Positions 9,950 through 21,032 of a stretch of 64,000 nucleotides of DNA are shown here, one piece after another; position 1 is the stretch's first letter; every line of letters starts with the position of its first letter. A model generated the notes under the pieces. That model had not been told where the DNA came from, did no database searches, and saw only the letters and a program-made list of their open reading frames with translations. The translations under genes were made by a program, and so were the position numbers. Origin of the DNA: Anthoceros angustus (Eukaryota; Streptophyta; Anthocerotopsida; Anthocerotales; Anthocerotaceae); contig VJWM01000044.1 in NCBI GenBank assembly GCA_010909165.1, forward strand, positions 124,001 to 188,000, in the 5' to 3' direction.

Positions 9950-11326
9950 CAGACTTATTAGTTTTCTATGTCAAAGATGAGTGGGTATCTTTCAAAAATG
10001 CAAGAAAATATAAAGCAGTTTAAAAAATAAAGAAGCCAACAAAAACTGTACCATAACTAAAGATAATAATGGTTTTGTTTATTTTCTATAAATGTATCTA
10101 GATTCTTGTCTTGCACAATAATACTAGCTTTTTTCTCATCATACCATGGATCAGAATGTCATGACATATTTCAAATAGACTTCAGTTAAGAAAATATTTT
10201 TTGATATATCAAAGCTAGTCTGGTTGTGAAAATTTTGGATGTTTGTGCTAGTCGCACTAGGCATGTCTGATTGATGGTCAAGTGTGTCTAGCTTGGAAGA
10301 ACAATCAGAAGGTGCAAGCCATAAAGGGCCGCCAAGACATTAAAGAGTGCAACTCCCTTCAAGAAGTGGGAGAAGGAGCGGACCTAAGTGACATTCCACA
10401 ACCCCTTCAAAGCCATACCCCACACCTAAGTACAGAAGAATACACCTCCAAGGCAGAAACTCGACTACTACCAAGTCCTCAAGTGTCCTCTATACTAATC
10501 ACTGAGTCGTCTATGAAGAAGGTCAAAGAGCGCAACACCATGGTCTTCATCGTGGATCGATCTTGTAGCTCACAAGAAGAACATAAAAGATGTTGCAGTG
10601 AAGAAGATGTAGGAGGTTCAAACCAAGAAGGTCAACACACTCATCAGCTATGTTGGAACTATTTCTTCTAAATATTTCTAGATGTTGGTTTGCCTATTAA
10701 TGCATGCAACTCTCTAAATGGTTTGAATTACTAGGCTTGATTGGTGGATTCCTATGTTTTACAGATCCAATGGGACAGAGAAGGAATAAGTAAGACTCAG
10801 AGAAGGAATAAGTAAGACTCACCCCGAAGTACGATGTCTAACATGTTGCACATAAAATAGACATTATGTATGTTTTTGTGACTAAGAGATCTACTTTATG
10901 TAGTTTAAAAAAAAAATTAGTTTACCATAGCTAAGATACGTTACCAGCCAAATGCGTTCATAACAGTTAGATAGGTGAAAAGCGGCATTAGATGTTTACA
11001 TTGGCAGCATTTTTCTCTCAAAACGGTTGGCACTATATGATAAATAACTTGAAATTTATAATTTTTTACATCACTTTTGATTAGGAAAACTTAAGTAGTT
11101 ATGTTCTTTTGCTACAATAAATAGATCTAGAAACAAATTATTGTACGTGTATCCACAGTTTCATAACTATATACTAGGTGTTTAATGATATATAATGGAA
11201 TTTGGTGGCAGTTTCTTCATACAAATTAAAGCATAATCAAATTTTTAAATCACATTCTATATGATGTCTAATGTAGCTTTGTTTGAATAAGTGATTGGGT
11301 AGCTCTCTCATTCATCTAACCAAAAT
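9950..11326. other. Intergenic between the two Gnk2-like genes
   Basis: AT-rich sequence. A plus-strand frame at 10282-10671 (129 codons from a GTG, first ATG late) is Ser/Glu/Lys-rich with no recognisable domain and I do not call it. A 21-bp direct duplication (AGAGAAGGAATAAGTAAGACT) lies near 10778-10821. The remainder shows nothing I can interpret. Confidence 0.4.
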
Positions 11327-11830
11327 CTATGGATGACGTGGCCATTCAGGTTGTTCTACTGGAGATATATATCTTTGATCACTATAACGAACAAAACAAT
11401 CTGCAGCAAATCCATTGGCAATTGCAGTTCCAGGGCAAAGGTCGTATATAAGACTGTCAGCAAGTGTTGCTAGACATGTACTACAATCCAATGAAGTTGA
11501 ACATGTTGATGATTCTCGACAACCAGCTCTATAAAAGACTGCTTCACGGCAAGACTTTCCAGTTATATCTGAGACCGGTAGAAATCCAGTTATTTTGAGG
11601 CGTATCCCTCTCCAAGTTCGAGTGTCCTCACGAGTATCCCATTGTTTTCCGCCTTCTGCAGCAAGTTGTTGCGCAACAATTATGAGATATAATTTATATT
11701 TAGCTGAAGGATATGGTTTATTATTTCGTCCACAATTCACATCTTCTATTGCACTCAATGGTTGTCCTGCAATTGTGCAACACAATCCCAAAATAATAAA
11801 TATTACTACAAGCTTAATATCTGAAACCAT
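11327..11830 (-). CDS. Secreted Gnk2-domain (DUF26) cysteine-rich protein
   Basis: 167 residues from the ATG at 11830, in one exon as read. Residues 1-22 form a clear signal peptide (KLVVIFIILGLCCTIAG). The C-terminal half carries the DUF26 core: FYRAGCRESS, LDCSTCLATLADSL, YDLCPGTAIANGFAADC and FVRYSDQRY, which is the canonical C..CxxC....C..........CxxRY arrangement of ginkbilobin-type proteins. Length and a single domain fit free apoplastic Gnk2 proteins and not cysteine-rich receptor kinases; no transmembrane segment or kinase follows. By family knowledge such proteins bind mannose-type glycans and can be antifungal; the ligand here is unknown. It lies upstream of the shorter, more divergent Gnk2-like gene on the same strand, which suggests tandem duplication. 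Confidence 0.82.
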   Translation of the reverse strand: MVSDIKLVVIFIILGLCCTIAGQPLSAIEDVNCGRNNKPYPSAKYKLYLIIVAQQLAAEGGKQWDTREDTRTWRGIRLKITGFLPVSDITGKSCREAVFYRAGCRESSTCSTSLDCSTCLATLADSLIYDLCPGTAIANGFAADCFVRYSDQRYISPVEQPEWPRHP

Positions 11831-11849
11831 TTTGTAAAGTAGTACATAT

Positions 11850-12756
11850 AGGGTGAAGTATCATTCACTTCGGATATAATAGTAATGAATATAAATAATG
11901 GTGGTAATAAATATAAATAATGGTGGTTTCAATATTATTTTATAGCTTCTAGGTTCAGTCAAAGAGTGAGGTGTTTGCTTCTCACAAACTTCTATATATT
12001 CTTCTCAAATCGAGAGATACATATCTTAAAATGATTAAGTTTCTAGTTTTTACAAAATTTTATAATTTTAATTTTTAATAAAAATTATACATTTAAACTG
12101 CATAAATAATATAACAGAAGAAAAGAATACAATTAGTATCATTATCTTTGAATATATTAAAAATTAAGTTTTACAAGCTCATGAAATTTTAATATAAAGT
12201 TCAAAGATAAAATTATTAACAAACTTGAGTACATTAGGATATAATAGACATAATGGACAACCACTCTAGAACATTAAGTTCTTATATGGAAGATATCTAA
12301 AATCCAGAACCCGTATGTAGGTAGGTAGGTTGGCGGTTATTAGGTACCAATTTTGATAGGAGCGCGGCTCGGATTCGATCCCATTGACTTGTGAGGGTGC
12401 GCTTTGTATTATAAAGTAAACAGCGCTCTCCTCTCGAGCCCTGCGGCTCTCCTCCTGAGGCTGATCCTCACCAAGCCCAGCCATGCGCGATGCTCCCATC
12501 AGCCATCCTCGTCACAATGGGCACATCCGCGATGCTCATCACACACTGTGCAGAGACTGGACGGCAGAGGAGAATGGAGATCCTGTTGGATGGGTTCAAG
12601 TGTCCGTTGTTGCATTTTGCATGCGAAGCAGAGCAAGGGCACTTGTAGGGATGACTTTTTCGTGGGCTAACCCTTCAGGCGCGGTTCGAATGCTGCTGCA
12701 ATTTTCCATCACTGTGGAAGAGGAAAAGCCCCGCCTTGACGCTACAGGGTGTACGG
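11850..12756. other. Intergenic; promoter side of Gnk2-like gene and start of dead kinase
   Basis: 11850-12300 is AT-rich with a short direct repeat (ATAAATAATGGTGGT at about 11890-11930), probably the 5' region of the Gnk2 gene. From about 12380 base composition becomes more GC-rich and merges into the decayed receptor-kinase locus. No intact frame is supported. Confidence 0.4.
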
Positions 12757-13790
12757 GGGCCACTAAAGATTTTGGTGAAAAAATTGGAGACGGAGAGCTC
12801 GGTCCGGTCTACCTTGGGGTCCTCCCAAACAATCAACCTGTGGCTGTGAAAGTCAGGCAGGCCTCTTGAACGAGGTTCGTTGAGCTCCTGTGTGTGGTTA
12901 TGACTTTTGTGTCACTGCCGTAGAGGTTCATGTTTCCGTGACCGTATGGACTACAAGTCAGCTGAAGTGGTGACTGACCATCACGCCTGTGTTTTCTCAG
13001 ATTGCTCTCTTGTCCACGATACACCACAGGAAGCTTGTGTCATCAGTAGGTTATTGCGAGGAAGGATCGGAGCTGATTGTGTGGTACGAGAGGAGGAGAC
13101 TTGCGGAATCGGTTATGCGGTGGTATGTCCAGCTTTGCCACCACCGGAGTCTTCATTCTGTCCCCATATGTGCATTGCAGTGACGTGGTACGAGTCTGAT
13201 GGAAATTGTGATCATAGGTGAAGAGGCTCGACGGGCTCCCCTGAACTGGAGGTAAAGGCTACAAATAGCCTTGGAAGCCGCGAAAGGTGAGTTGAAAGCT
13301 CGTGACTCATGGTGTTTTTCATTGGCGTTCCGTTGCTGTGATCTCTTTAAAGTCTGTCCTATCTAGGACCAGGTGTGGAGTACTTGCACGACGGGTGCAG
13401 TCCAGCAGCCATGGTTCACAGGGGTGTCAAGAGCAGCAACTTCCTTGTGAACACGACAGACTGGACGCAAAAGTTGCTGATTTCGAACTATCCAAACTGA
13501 AAGCTGATGGCTTAACCCACGTGATGATCATGATGGAGGGGACTCTCGGATGTCTGGATCCTGAGTAAGCAGGCAGCCGGACATCTCCAGTGACTCAGCA
13601 TTGCTCCTGTATGCTTGGGATTTCCTCTTTGTTTCTTCCTCACCATCTTACACAATTAATGCAGGTAAAACAAAACTGGGAAGCTAACCGACAAAAGCGA
13701 CGTTTACGGCTTCGGGGTAGTGCTTCTTGAAATCTTTTGCAGCCATCCCCCCATTTCTAAGGACGGCAGCAGCTTCATCGTGGACAAGGT
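12757..13790 (+). pseudogene. Receptor-like kinase domain, decayed
   Basis: Kinase subdomains appear in the right order but in shifting frames. They are the P-loop as IGDGELGPVYLG with AVKV (12770-12865), an alphaC/beta4 block ALLSTIHHRKLVSSVGYCEE (13005-13065), LQIALEAAK ending at a GTGAG donor (13260-13290), EYLHDGCSP with HRG instead of HRD (13380-13430), VADFELSKL with DFE instead of DFG (13465-13500), GTLGCLDPE (13540-13565), then KLTDKSDVYGFGVVLLEIF (13685-13740). Intron remnants are visible. The exon after 13665 begins with TAA where YY is expected. Loss of the catalytic and metal-binding Asp contexts plus stops show it is dead. Best match is the malectin-like/LRR RLK type; no ectodomain was found upstream. 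Confidence 0.85.
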
Positions 13791-14068
13791 GACAACTGCT
13801 GCAACCTTAATGTGGCTTCCATGAATCCAAACGCCCGTGCTTGCACATCTCTAGCAAAGCTCTCACGTTGAGCGGGTGGGGGCTGCAATCCACACTGGTA
13901 CCCTGGTGGCAGCAGTGGACCCAGCTCACGAGGCATCTTCCGACATTTGTCACTCTGGCTTGTCACACACAAGCGCCTACGCTGTTGGCCAGCCTTCCCA
14001 GATCTTCCATAGCTCTTAAGCTTGGTAAAGTCATGTATGGTGCGTGTGATCACGCTCTCTCCTCATTC

Positions 14069-14506
14069 CATTCTGAAGGAGAGTGTGACCAATGCCAAAT
14101 CTCCCACCCCAGATTGAAGCACAACATTTGTCAGCCGTAAGCAGAGGCGAGTTCAATTCTTCGCGGGCATGTCACCGTTCAGATTTGCTGTAAGTTGCTG
14201 CCGGCAGATTGCAAATGTTGGCTCTCGGTGGAAACAAATAGGATGCTTTCCCAGAGAACATAGCTGGGCTAATCGATGTCCAGGTAACTCTGATAGATCT
14301 GTCAAGAATTAGCCATAATAGAATGCTCTAACTCCCCAGTGGTAGAAGACTCTTGTCGGTGCTTCCTGCTTGTCACCCTAAGTATGGCACATCGCTCCAG
14401 AAACATGCCCGGGAAGGATTGATTTTTCCTCTGCTTACGGCTGACCAATGTTGTGCTTTAATCTGGGGAAGGAGATTTGGCATTGGTCACACTCTCCTTC
14501 AGAATG
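14069..14506. repeat. 104-bp inverted repeat (fold-back)
   Basis: Left arm 14069-14172 and right arm 14403-14506 are reverse complements over 104 bp. The inner-identity block (79 bp, 14069-14147 with 14428-14506) has only about five mismatches. They flank a 230-bp loop. No transposase or obvious target-site duplication is visible. It may be a MITE-like fold-back or a hairpin RNA source. Confidence 0.85.
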
Positions 14507-17500
14507 GTATGGGGAGAGACCCTCTTTGGTGCATAGGCAGGAATAGCACGTCTCCGAGTTCTAGCATTGTATGGCAGAACCATCTGAAATGCCGGAAAGT
14601 CCTCTGGCTGCTGTGATTATCAAGTCAGTAGATGTGCAGGAAATGGAAAGAAAAAGCATTTGTAAAAAACGCTCGTCCCTCTTAACACAAGTGAAGCTGA
14701 GAATGAGTGTGAGACGCATTCATTGGGGAGTTTTGCGGAAGCTGTGAATGAGAGTGGCCTTGGTTTGCGGGTTTCTGTAAATGTATTGAGTGAGTTTGGA
14801 GCTGGGTTGAACTGGCCAGAGAAGGGGAGGGCAGGGGCAGCGTATGTGACATTTGCAGTGAGATATGAGAAAGGCGTCCGGAAGATTCGCTAAACAAAAC
14901 AAAAAAAAGCAGATGTTCAGAGGATAGTTTGTGGATGAAGGGTGAAGGGGGTTGCAAGTGCAGAATCGCAACCAGTTCTTCTTGTGGAGAGATTTTTGCA
15001 ACCGTCGGGTAGCGGGCACACTCCCCAGGGGCCCAGTGGGCGCATTGACTTGAAGACCCCCGGGTCCCGGCACCAGTCCCGGACGCAAACGCAATATTTT
15101 GTTTGCAAAGGTGGACCATGGCAGCCTGGAGCGCCATTACAAATGCAGCTGGAAATTGGGCTACGGGTCATGGGGTCGGCCGGTGATGGTAGGTTTATTA
15201 CACGGTTGCAACCTGTCGGAAGGAACAGTGAAGAGGCGCAAATGGAGAGGAGATGGTGGCACATGGCTGCCGTTGGGCACTGTTGTTGGGCTAAGCGCCC
15301 AACCACCACCCCCCGGAACTGGGCCCCTTGCTATCATGCAGTGTACCCTTTTGTTCCTTTGAACATGCTCTGACTTTTCTGGGTTCGTGGGATGAGAGAC
15401 ATGAGAGAGCCCAGTGGTGGGTGCAGGATGGGGTGAAGTGTCGAGAGCTGAAGTGCGGTCCCCAATTGGATAGATATGCGTCTGTGTCTGCACCCGGAGC
15501 AGGGACAGCAGTCGAGTACGATAAATGAGGACCTTCACTCGGGACACAGATGGAGAATCCGAGGACGATCGGTATGCCTATACCTAGTCTATTAAACGTA
15601 TGCAGAAACGCAAAGGAGTTGCGAGCCCTGACTGGTGTCAACTGCAGAAGTGGCAGGCAGGGTGCAGGCTTGCAGGGGGATATGGCCAGTGGATGGGTTG
15701 GGTGGTTTAGATGGAATGGGTGGCTCTGGAGCCTGTGGGAGCTGGTCCTGCAGCTTGTGTACAGACAAGACAGTGTGAGGGTAGGGGGCTACATATTGTA
15801 CAGACTATAAAGGGCAGGAGAGGAAAGGAGAGGATTAGATAGATGGGTGCACATGACAAGCGCAAGCGACAGAGGCCACATGGTGTCACGAGCATGGTAG
15901 AGGGAGGTATGATTCCTGTAGCCTATGCGTAGCGGGCGCGGTGTCGAGGGGCCGCCGACAGCGGGGGCAACTGTGCACGCCACTGGTGCGTACACTGGAC
16001 AGGGGTATGAAGTCGGGTACGAACTCCCGGTCTGGGCCTGTGAAGAGAGGTTGTGCGGTTTGTGTGTGCAGGCAATGGCAGTGGTGCTGCAGCTTTTTCA
16101 GCTTTAGACAGCGCACAACATTGTTCTCCCTCACCAGTGCCCACCCTCGGCGAAAGCGACTAGAGCAGGGCCCGGTGATGAGAGTCGTGACCAGGTCCCT
16201 GGGAATGGGCCTGGGCCTGAGCCTGGGCAGCAGAACTCGTGGAGAGGGCAAGTGTGCGGGTGCACATCCCCCAACGCTCACACCCCGTGCTCGCGTGACT
16301 TGCCAGATTCTATCTACAACTGTCGACACTGCCACATACAACAATGTTTTCAGAGTTCAGAGCAGCTAGCTACACCATCTCCAGGAGTCCAGACATAGTA
16401 TGGAGTCATGGACCACACCAGACGACTTTGGAAGTGAGTGATGACAGTACAGCTAGCCTGTAGGGATATGGCATGCGCTAGCCTGAATACTGGAACTGTG
16501 CTACAGTGGTGCCCGCTACCAACCCCGATATCGAGGCACAGCTTCCAATTGCGAGCAGCAGGGGCACTGTAGGTGGTAGCTAGCTAGCTAGTGCGGCAGG
16601 CAGCAGGTGGCCGTGGTGGTGTGCTTGTGCACAGGCTACTGTACATACATGTTGTGTGCAAAGGGAGGGAATGTGCATCGGGATAAAAGGCAGATGCAGA
16701 GGCAGAAGAAGGCCGCCAATCTGTTTGGCATGCTGCCACCGCAAGTACGACGCCAGTATGCTGACCACCATGTTACTACCACTCCGGGAATGATTGTGCC
16801 AGTGCGAGGCTCTTAGCATAGGCTGAGATTTCATGAATCATAAAACATGGAGGGGAGCAGCTCTTCATCCGGCTCCGTCTTCTCCATCTGTAGCAGCAGA
16901 AGGTAACAGGGTCGGGGTTGGTCGCAACGTCGTAGCACGTTGCAGCAGTACTACATACATACTTGCACGTCTCGTACACAACACTACGCAACCAGTTCCA
17001 CACCTGTGAGCCTTCAGTCCCATGACAGTCATCCATTCTCAGTGGACTAGAAAAACATTTCTTCTCGTTCTCAAGGCTCGCTCGTTCGAAAAAGCGAGTC
17101 GAAAAAGAGCCAGGCTCATCAGTGCCAAGCCTGATGACCCAGTCCAGGCAGGACTCCAGTACCCGGCTGATGAGAGCTCCTGCTCCCAAGTCCCCTGCTG
17201 GTCCCGCGGTACCGCTAGTGGCCATGGGAGCCTGGAGGGCCAGGGACTGACACTGCTGGACAGGAGGCCACTGCGGGGCCAGGCGCTGCGGCAGCGGGAG
17301 CGGCGGCGGCGGCGGAGCCACCTTCCTTTGCTTTCCTCTCCTTTAGCCTTTGCTTTCAAATCGCATTTGCAGCAATTTTATTGAACGAGGCGGAGGAGCG
17401 GAGGGGCGCGAGACTCGTGCGTGCCTACCACAGTTGCCCATCTCCAGTCTGCTTTGCATTGAAGCAGCATTACTGCAGAGCAGGCCAACCCGTGTACAAC

Positions 17501-18402
17501 ATGCATATATCCGAACTACATTCACACACACCCTCACGTCAAGGTCCCGACTCCCGACTCCCGCATCCCGCTAGCTAGCCTCCACTGACACACACACAGG
17601 CGTGACATGAGTAACGCAGTGCGCATGCGATGGAGTGTGCGCGTCCAGACGAGCCCCGCTTTCCCACCGACTTCAACATGGCGGGCACATGGCGCCCATT
17701 TGACGCAACTCCCAACTCGGACGTATGAGCAACCATGACAAACGATGGGCCATGGCCATATGTGTGTGGGGTCGGGTGCAACCGCCTTATCCAACTGCTA
17801 TACCTGCCGGCTAACGCCTCCGGACTCCGGAGCTCCAGGCCCCGCGCCTTTAATAATTCCCCTCTCCTTCCTCCTCCCTCCGAGGAGTGAAAGGTACAGA
17901 AACGAGGGAAAAGCGTTGGGAGCTTCGGCTGCCTTTATCGACCCTTGTGACAAAGTTTTGCGGCAGCAGCAGAAGCTTTATTAGCCACTCAGTGTCAAAG
18001 ACACACGAGCGATGAGATTAATACATCGGAGGATGCAAGACTCCCACCTACCCGCTCCCCGAACCCCCTTCGCAAGAGGAGCAAGCCGGTCACGGCTGCG
18101 TAAGCATGCCGCGCGGCAACTCGTTCCGCCTTGCAGGTGGCAACCTCACGGCTAACACGCCGTCACCTCTTATGTCGCTTCCGATTAGTGACGCCGTTTT
18201 CGTAAACATCTGCCATGCTCCTGCGTCGGAAAGCTGAGCTGCAAAGCGGCTTTGTAATTTTCAAGTCCGCACTTCTCCCAATGACAGATGTGAGATGCGT
18301 AATCGCGCTAGCACGGCTAGCGTAAAGCGGAACCGGAGTTTCCGAGTCCGGCTCGGCTATTCGCGAGCTCCTCACTTTGATCAAGTCTATGCTCGGCGCC
18401 GG

Positions 18403-18486
18403 GCCGCGCCGCGCCGCGCCTCCTCTTGTTTTGTCCCTTTCTTGCTTCTTCGCTTCCTTTCTTGCTTCTTCGCTTCCTTTCTTCCC
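18403..18486. repeat. CGCGC and pyrimidine-rich short tandem repeats
   Basis: A GCCGCGCC run (18400-18420) is followed by tandem copies of a 22-bp CTTTCTTGCTTCTTCGCTTC unit (about 18437-18485). Confidence 0.8.
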
Positions 18487-19333
18487 GCCTTTGACGCATT
18501 CTGTCATGAAGCTCGTCTGCCTCTCCCGCCAAAGGTTCCCGAAACAGAAATAACAACCGGCAGCGGGGCAGCGGGGCATCTGGGGCAGCGGCAGCGGCTC
18601 GGGCGCAGCACCGGAGAACCGCACACTGCGCTGCACAGGCTCCAGCCAATTGGCCCGGCTATCTGCTTCCTCCGCAAACATGTGGCCCGTGGGATCAAAG
18701 CTTTGCCACTTGCCGCTTTGCCTTCACCCCCCCATCGCATCCGATTGTATTGCGTTCTTCCAATCTTCCTCCATTCCGAGGGTGCTGTGCAATTTGTGCA
18801 AAAGACAAAGTGCAAGGTTACGATGCAGGTAGGTTATTCACCTTCCGGCCGAGGCGGGCCTACCGGGAAACCCTACCGGCCAATAATACTGGGCGTGGGC
18901 CGTTGCTGGTCTGACACACCGGCAGTTGCACCTCCTGCGTTTCCCCAGCCACAGACGCAACTGGGACGGGACGACGGGACGACGGGACGGGGGCTTATTT
19001 AATAAAAAGGGGCAAGGGAGAGGAGAGAGGAGCGCGGCGGGCAGGAGGGAAGAGAAAAAGAAAAAGGAAGAACGTCAGTCGGTCCTTTTTTTCCCTCTGG
19101 CCTCTTTCCATAAATGACGACGTCGGCCCCGACATACCACGATGCAAGCCCGAATGTGGGGCTTGACGCGACGGAACGGGGCTCCGGGGCCCCCCGCCTC
19201 CGTACCGTCCGACACCCCACATCATGGGGATGCGACCACAGACGCGGCCGCGTGGCCCACCCCGTTCTGCCCCGTCCCGTCCCGTTCTGTTGCGTGGTTG
19301 CGGGACCGGGATCACGACCGGGACCGTTGATGG

Positions 19334-19400
19334 GAAGCGGGCAAGCGGGCAAGCGGGTAAGCGGGCAAGCGGGTAAGCGGGCAAGCGAGCAATCAAGCAA
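19334..19400. repeat. 8-bp tandem repeat (GCGGGCAA/GCGGGTAA)n
   Basis: About eight units of GCGGGYAA in a row, decaying to GCGAGCAA and ATCAAGCAA at the right end. Confidence 0.9.
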
Positions 19401-19654
19401 TGTAGTTACGTTGGTACAGCAACATCACTACTGCTTCGGTCCGTGCATTCCCGTCTTTGGGTTCCGGATCTTGAGCTTAACCGACACAAAGACTCTCGCA
19501 CAGACAGGCAGGCAATCCAGGATTCGAGAAGCGGATCGGGATGGGGAACGCCACCTCTGTTGTCGTAACCCAGAGTCTGTCCGACGCCGGCAGCGCCACC
19601 GGCTGCTGCCGGTGGCCGGTGCGGAGGATAGATGCAGCAGCCTCGGATCCCGAT

Positions 19655-19682
19655 TACCGTATACCGTATACCGTATACCGTT
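19655..19682. repeat. CCGTATA short tandem repeat
   Basis: Four head-to-tail copies of a 7-8 bp ACCGTAT unit; a simple repeat without further features. Confidence 0.85.
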
Positions 19683-20332
19683 CTGCTGCGTCTGACAGAA
19701 ACCGGCATGCCATGGCATCACCTACATGGCTTGGCATCCGAGGCCCGCGTATTAGGGGTATTTTTAGGGGATCCCGAAACCATAATTTACCGCCCTTGGC
19801 GCCTGGAGGTCGGCTGCTCAAGAATCTTCCCAAAAGAAGCGCCCAGACAAAGCAGCGAGCCGGCGCAAGGCGATAGGCGATAGGCGATTTGGATGCGCCA
19901 ATGCCATGGCCCATGCGCTTCTGACACCATGTTCCGCCCCGGACACTGGCCTGGCCGGGTCTGTGCCACTGTTGAGATAATCGGGGGAGCTGTTTTATTA
20001 ATTGTATGTAAGAAGCGCGTGTGGGGTCACGATCGCCCATGTGCTCCCATGCCCCCGCCCGCCGGGTCGGGCTTAATCCCGGTTGGGGTTGGGAGGCCGG
20101 GTTAGCGTGCCCTAATGATGTCGGAGAGGAAGGACGGAAAAGAAAAGGAAAAGAAAGCGGGCAGGGCGGGCCGGGGATTCGGGCACTCATTGTGACCAGG
20201 GTCCAGGACAGGGAAAAGCATGGTGTCCTGTAGCCGGTAACAAATGTAGAGAGAGAATGAGGAGAGAGGATGTCAGAACCGGACGACTCGGAGCGTGCAA
20301 GGCGCCATCACGGCTTGGAAGTTGGACTCGCT

Positions 20333-20372
20333 GCGCCTGCAGGCTGCAGGCTGCAGGCCGCAGGCTGCGGGC
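20333..20372. repeat. GCAGGCT 7-bp tandem repeat
   Basis: Five imperfect units of CTGCAGG/CCGCAGG upstream of the pectate lyase promoter. Confidence 0.85.
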
Positions 20373-20757
20373 GAAGAGATGGACTGGACTGCTTGCTCCC
20401 ATGGCTGCTTCGCTTCTCTTCCATTCCAGTTCCAGCTGCATGACTGGGGCGGAATTGGGCTGCTTCCGCCCCGGAAAGATGGGGGAAAGAAATGGCATGC
20501 GATTACCGTCCAGGACTGGGGGAGGCGGCATGGCTGGGTTGCTAAGCTCGGTGCTGCTGCTGCTGCTGAAGCTTGAGAGAGCCTGGTCTTGATCTCGGAT
20601 GGACCCTGCTTGCCCTGCTACCCAGGCACGTGCAGCCATCTTCCGCTTGGGCTTGCAGCTGCCCGCCTCTGCCTCTGCCTCTGCCTCTGCTCCGTTTCCT
20701 ACCGCAATTCTGTCCTCTCTTACCACCCTTTTCTTCTCCCGGTCCGCCTCCTGGGTG

Positions 20758-20765
20758 TATATAAG
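20758..20765 (+). promoter_or_regulatory. TATA box of the pectate lyase gene
   Basis: TATATAAG lies in GC-rich surroundings, 268 bp before the ATG at 21033. Transcription would start near 20790 and give a 5' UTR of about 240 nt rich in CTGC/CCTCC. Confidence 0.6.
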
Positions 20766-21032
20766 CACGGGCTGGCATGAGTCTGTACCAAGCAGTGCAG
20801 CAGCACCGGCCTCCTCCTCCAGCCTTCTTCTACCTCCTTGCTTCATCCTCTGCTTCGGCGGGTCGCTCTGCAGGGCTCCTCCTGCTGCCTCTAGTGCTGT
20901 GTGAGCAGAGCCCTCGCTGTCCTGCAATTCCTGCACTGCAGCAGCGTTGGAGCCTTCCCCCGCCTGCTGCTGCTGGCCAGCATCCCGCCCGCACGCAGCA
21001 TTGTCGTAGCTCCCGCAACTTCTAGAACTGCG

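Larger units (their letters stand above)
14507..20757. other. GC-rich gene-poor stretch
   Basis: About 6 kb of moderately to strongly GC-rich DNA without a recognisable gene. Open frames at 16776-17321 (-, Pro-rich start) and 18163-18681 (-, 172 codons with an ATG) are the longest that look remotely protein-like, but they show no domain, signal peptide or repeat I can name. Microsatellites are listed separately. A tandem CTAGCTAG run lies near 16578-16590. This could include the distal promoter of the pectate lyase gene. Confidence 0.45.

Noticed and set aside
12757-13790. Active receptor kinase
   Set aside because: HRD and DFG motifs are altered and frames are broken by stops, so it is a pseudogene.
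16776-17321. 181-codon minus-strand frame with Cys-rich end
   Set aside because: Starts at a GTG in a Pro codon run, no signal peptide or known domain, overlapped by a plus-strand frame; not enough to call a gene.
18163-18681. 172-codon minus-strand frame with ATG
   Set aside because: Includes translated microsatellite (Lys/Glu repeats) and no recognisable domain; likely chance in GC-rich DNA.
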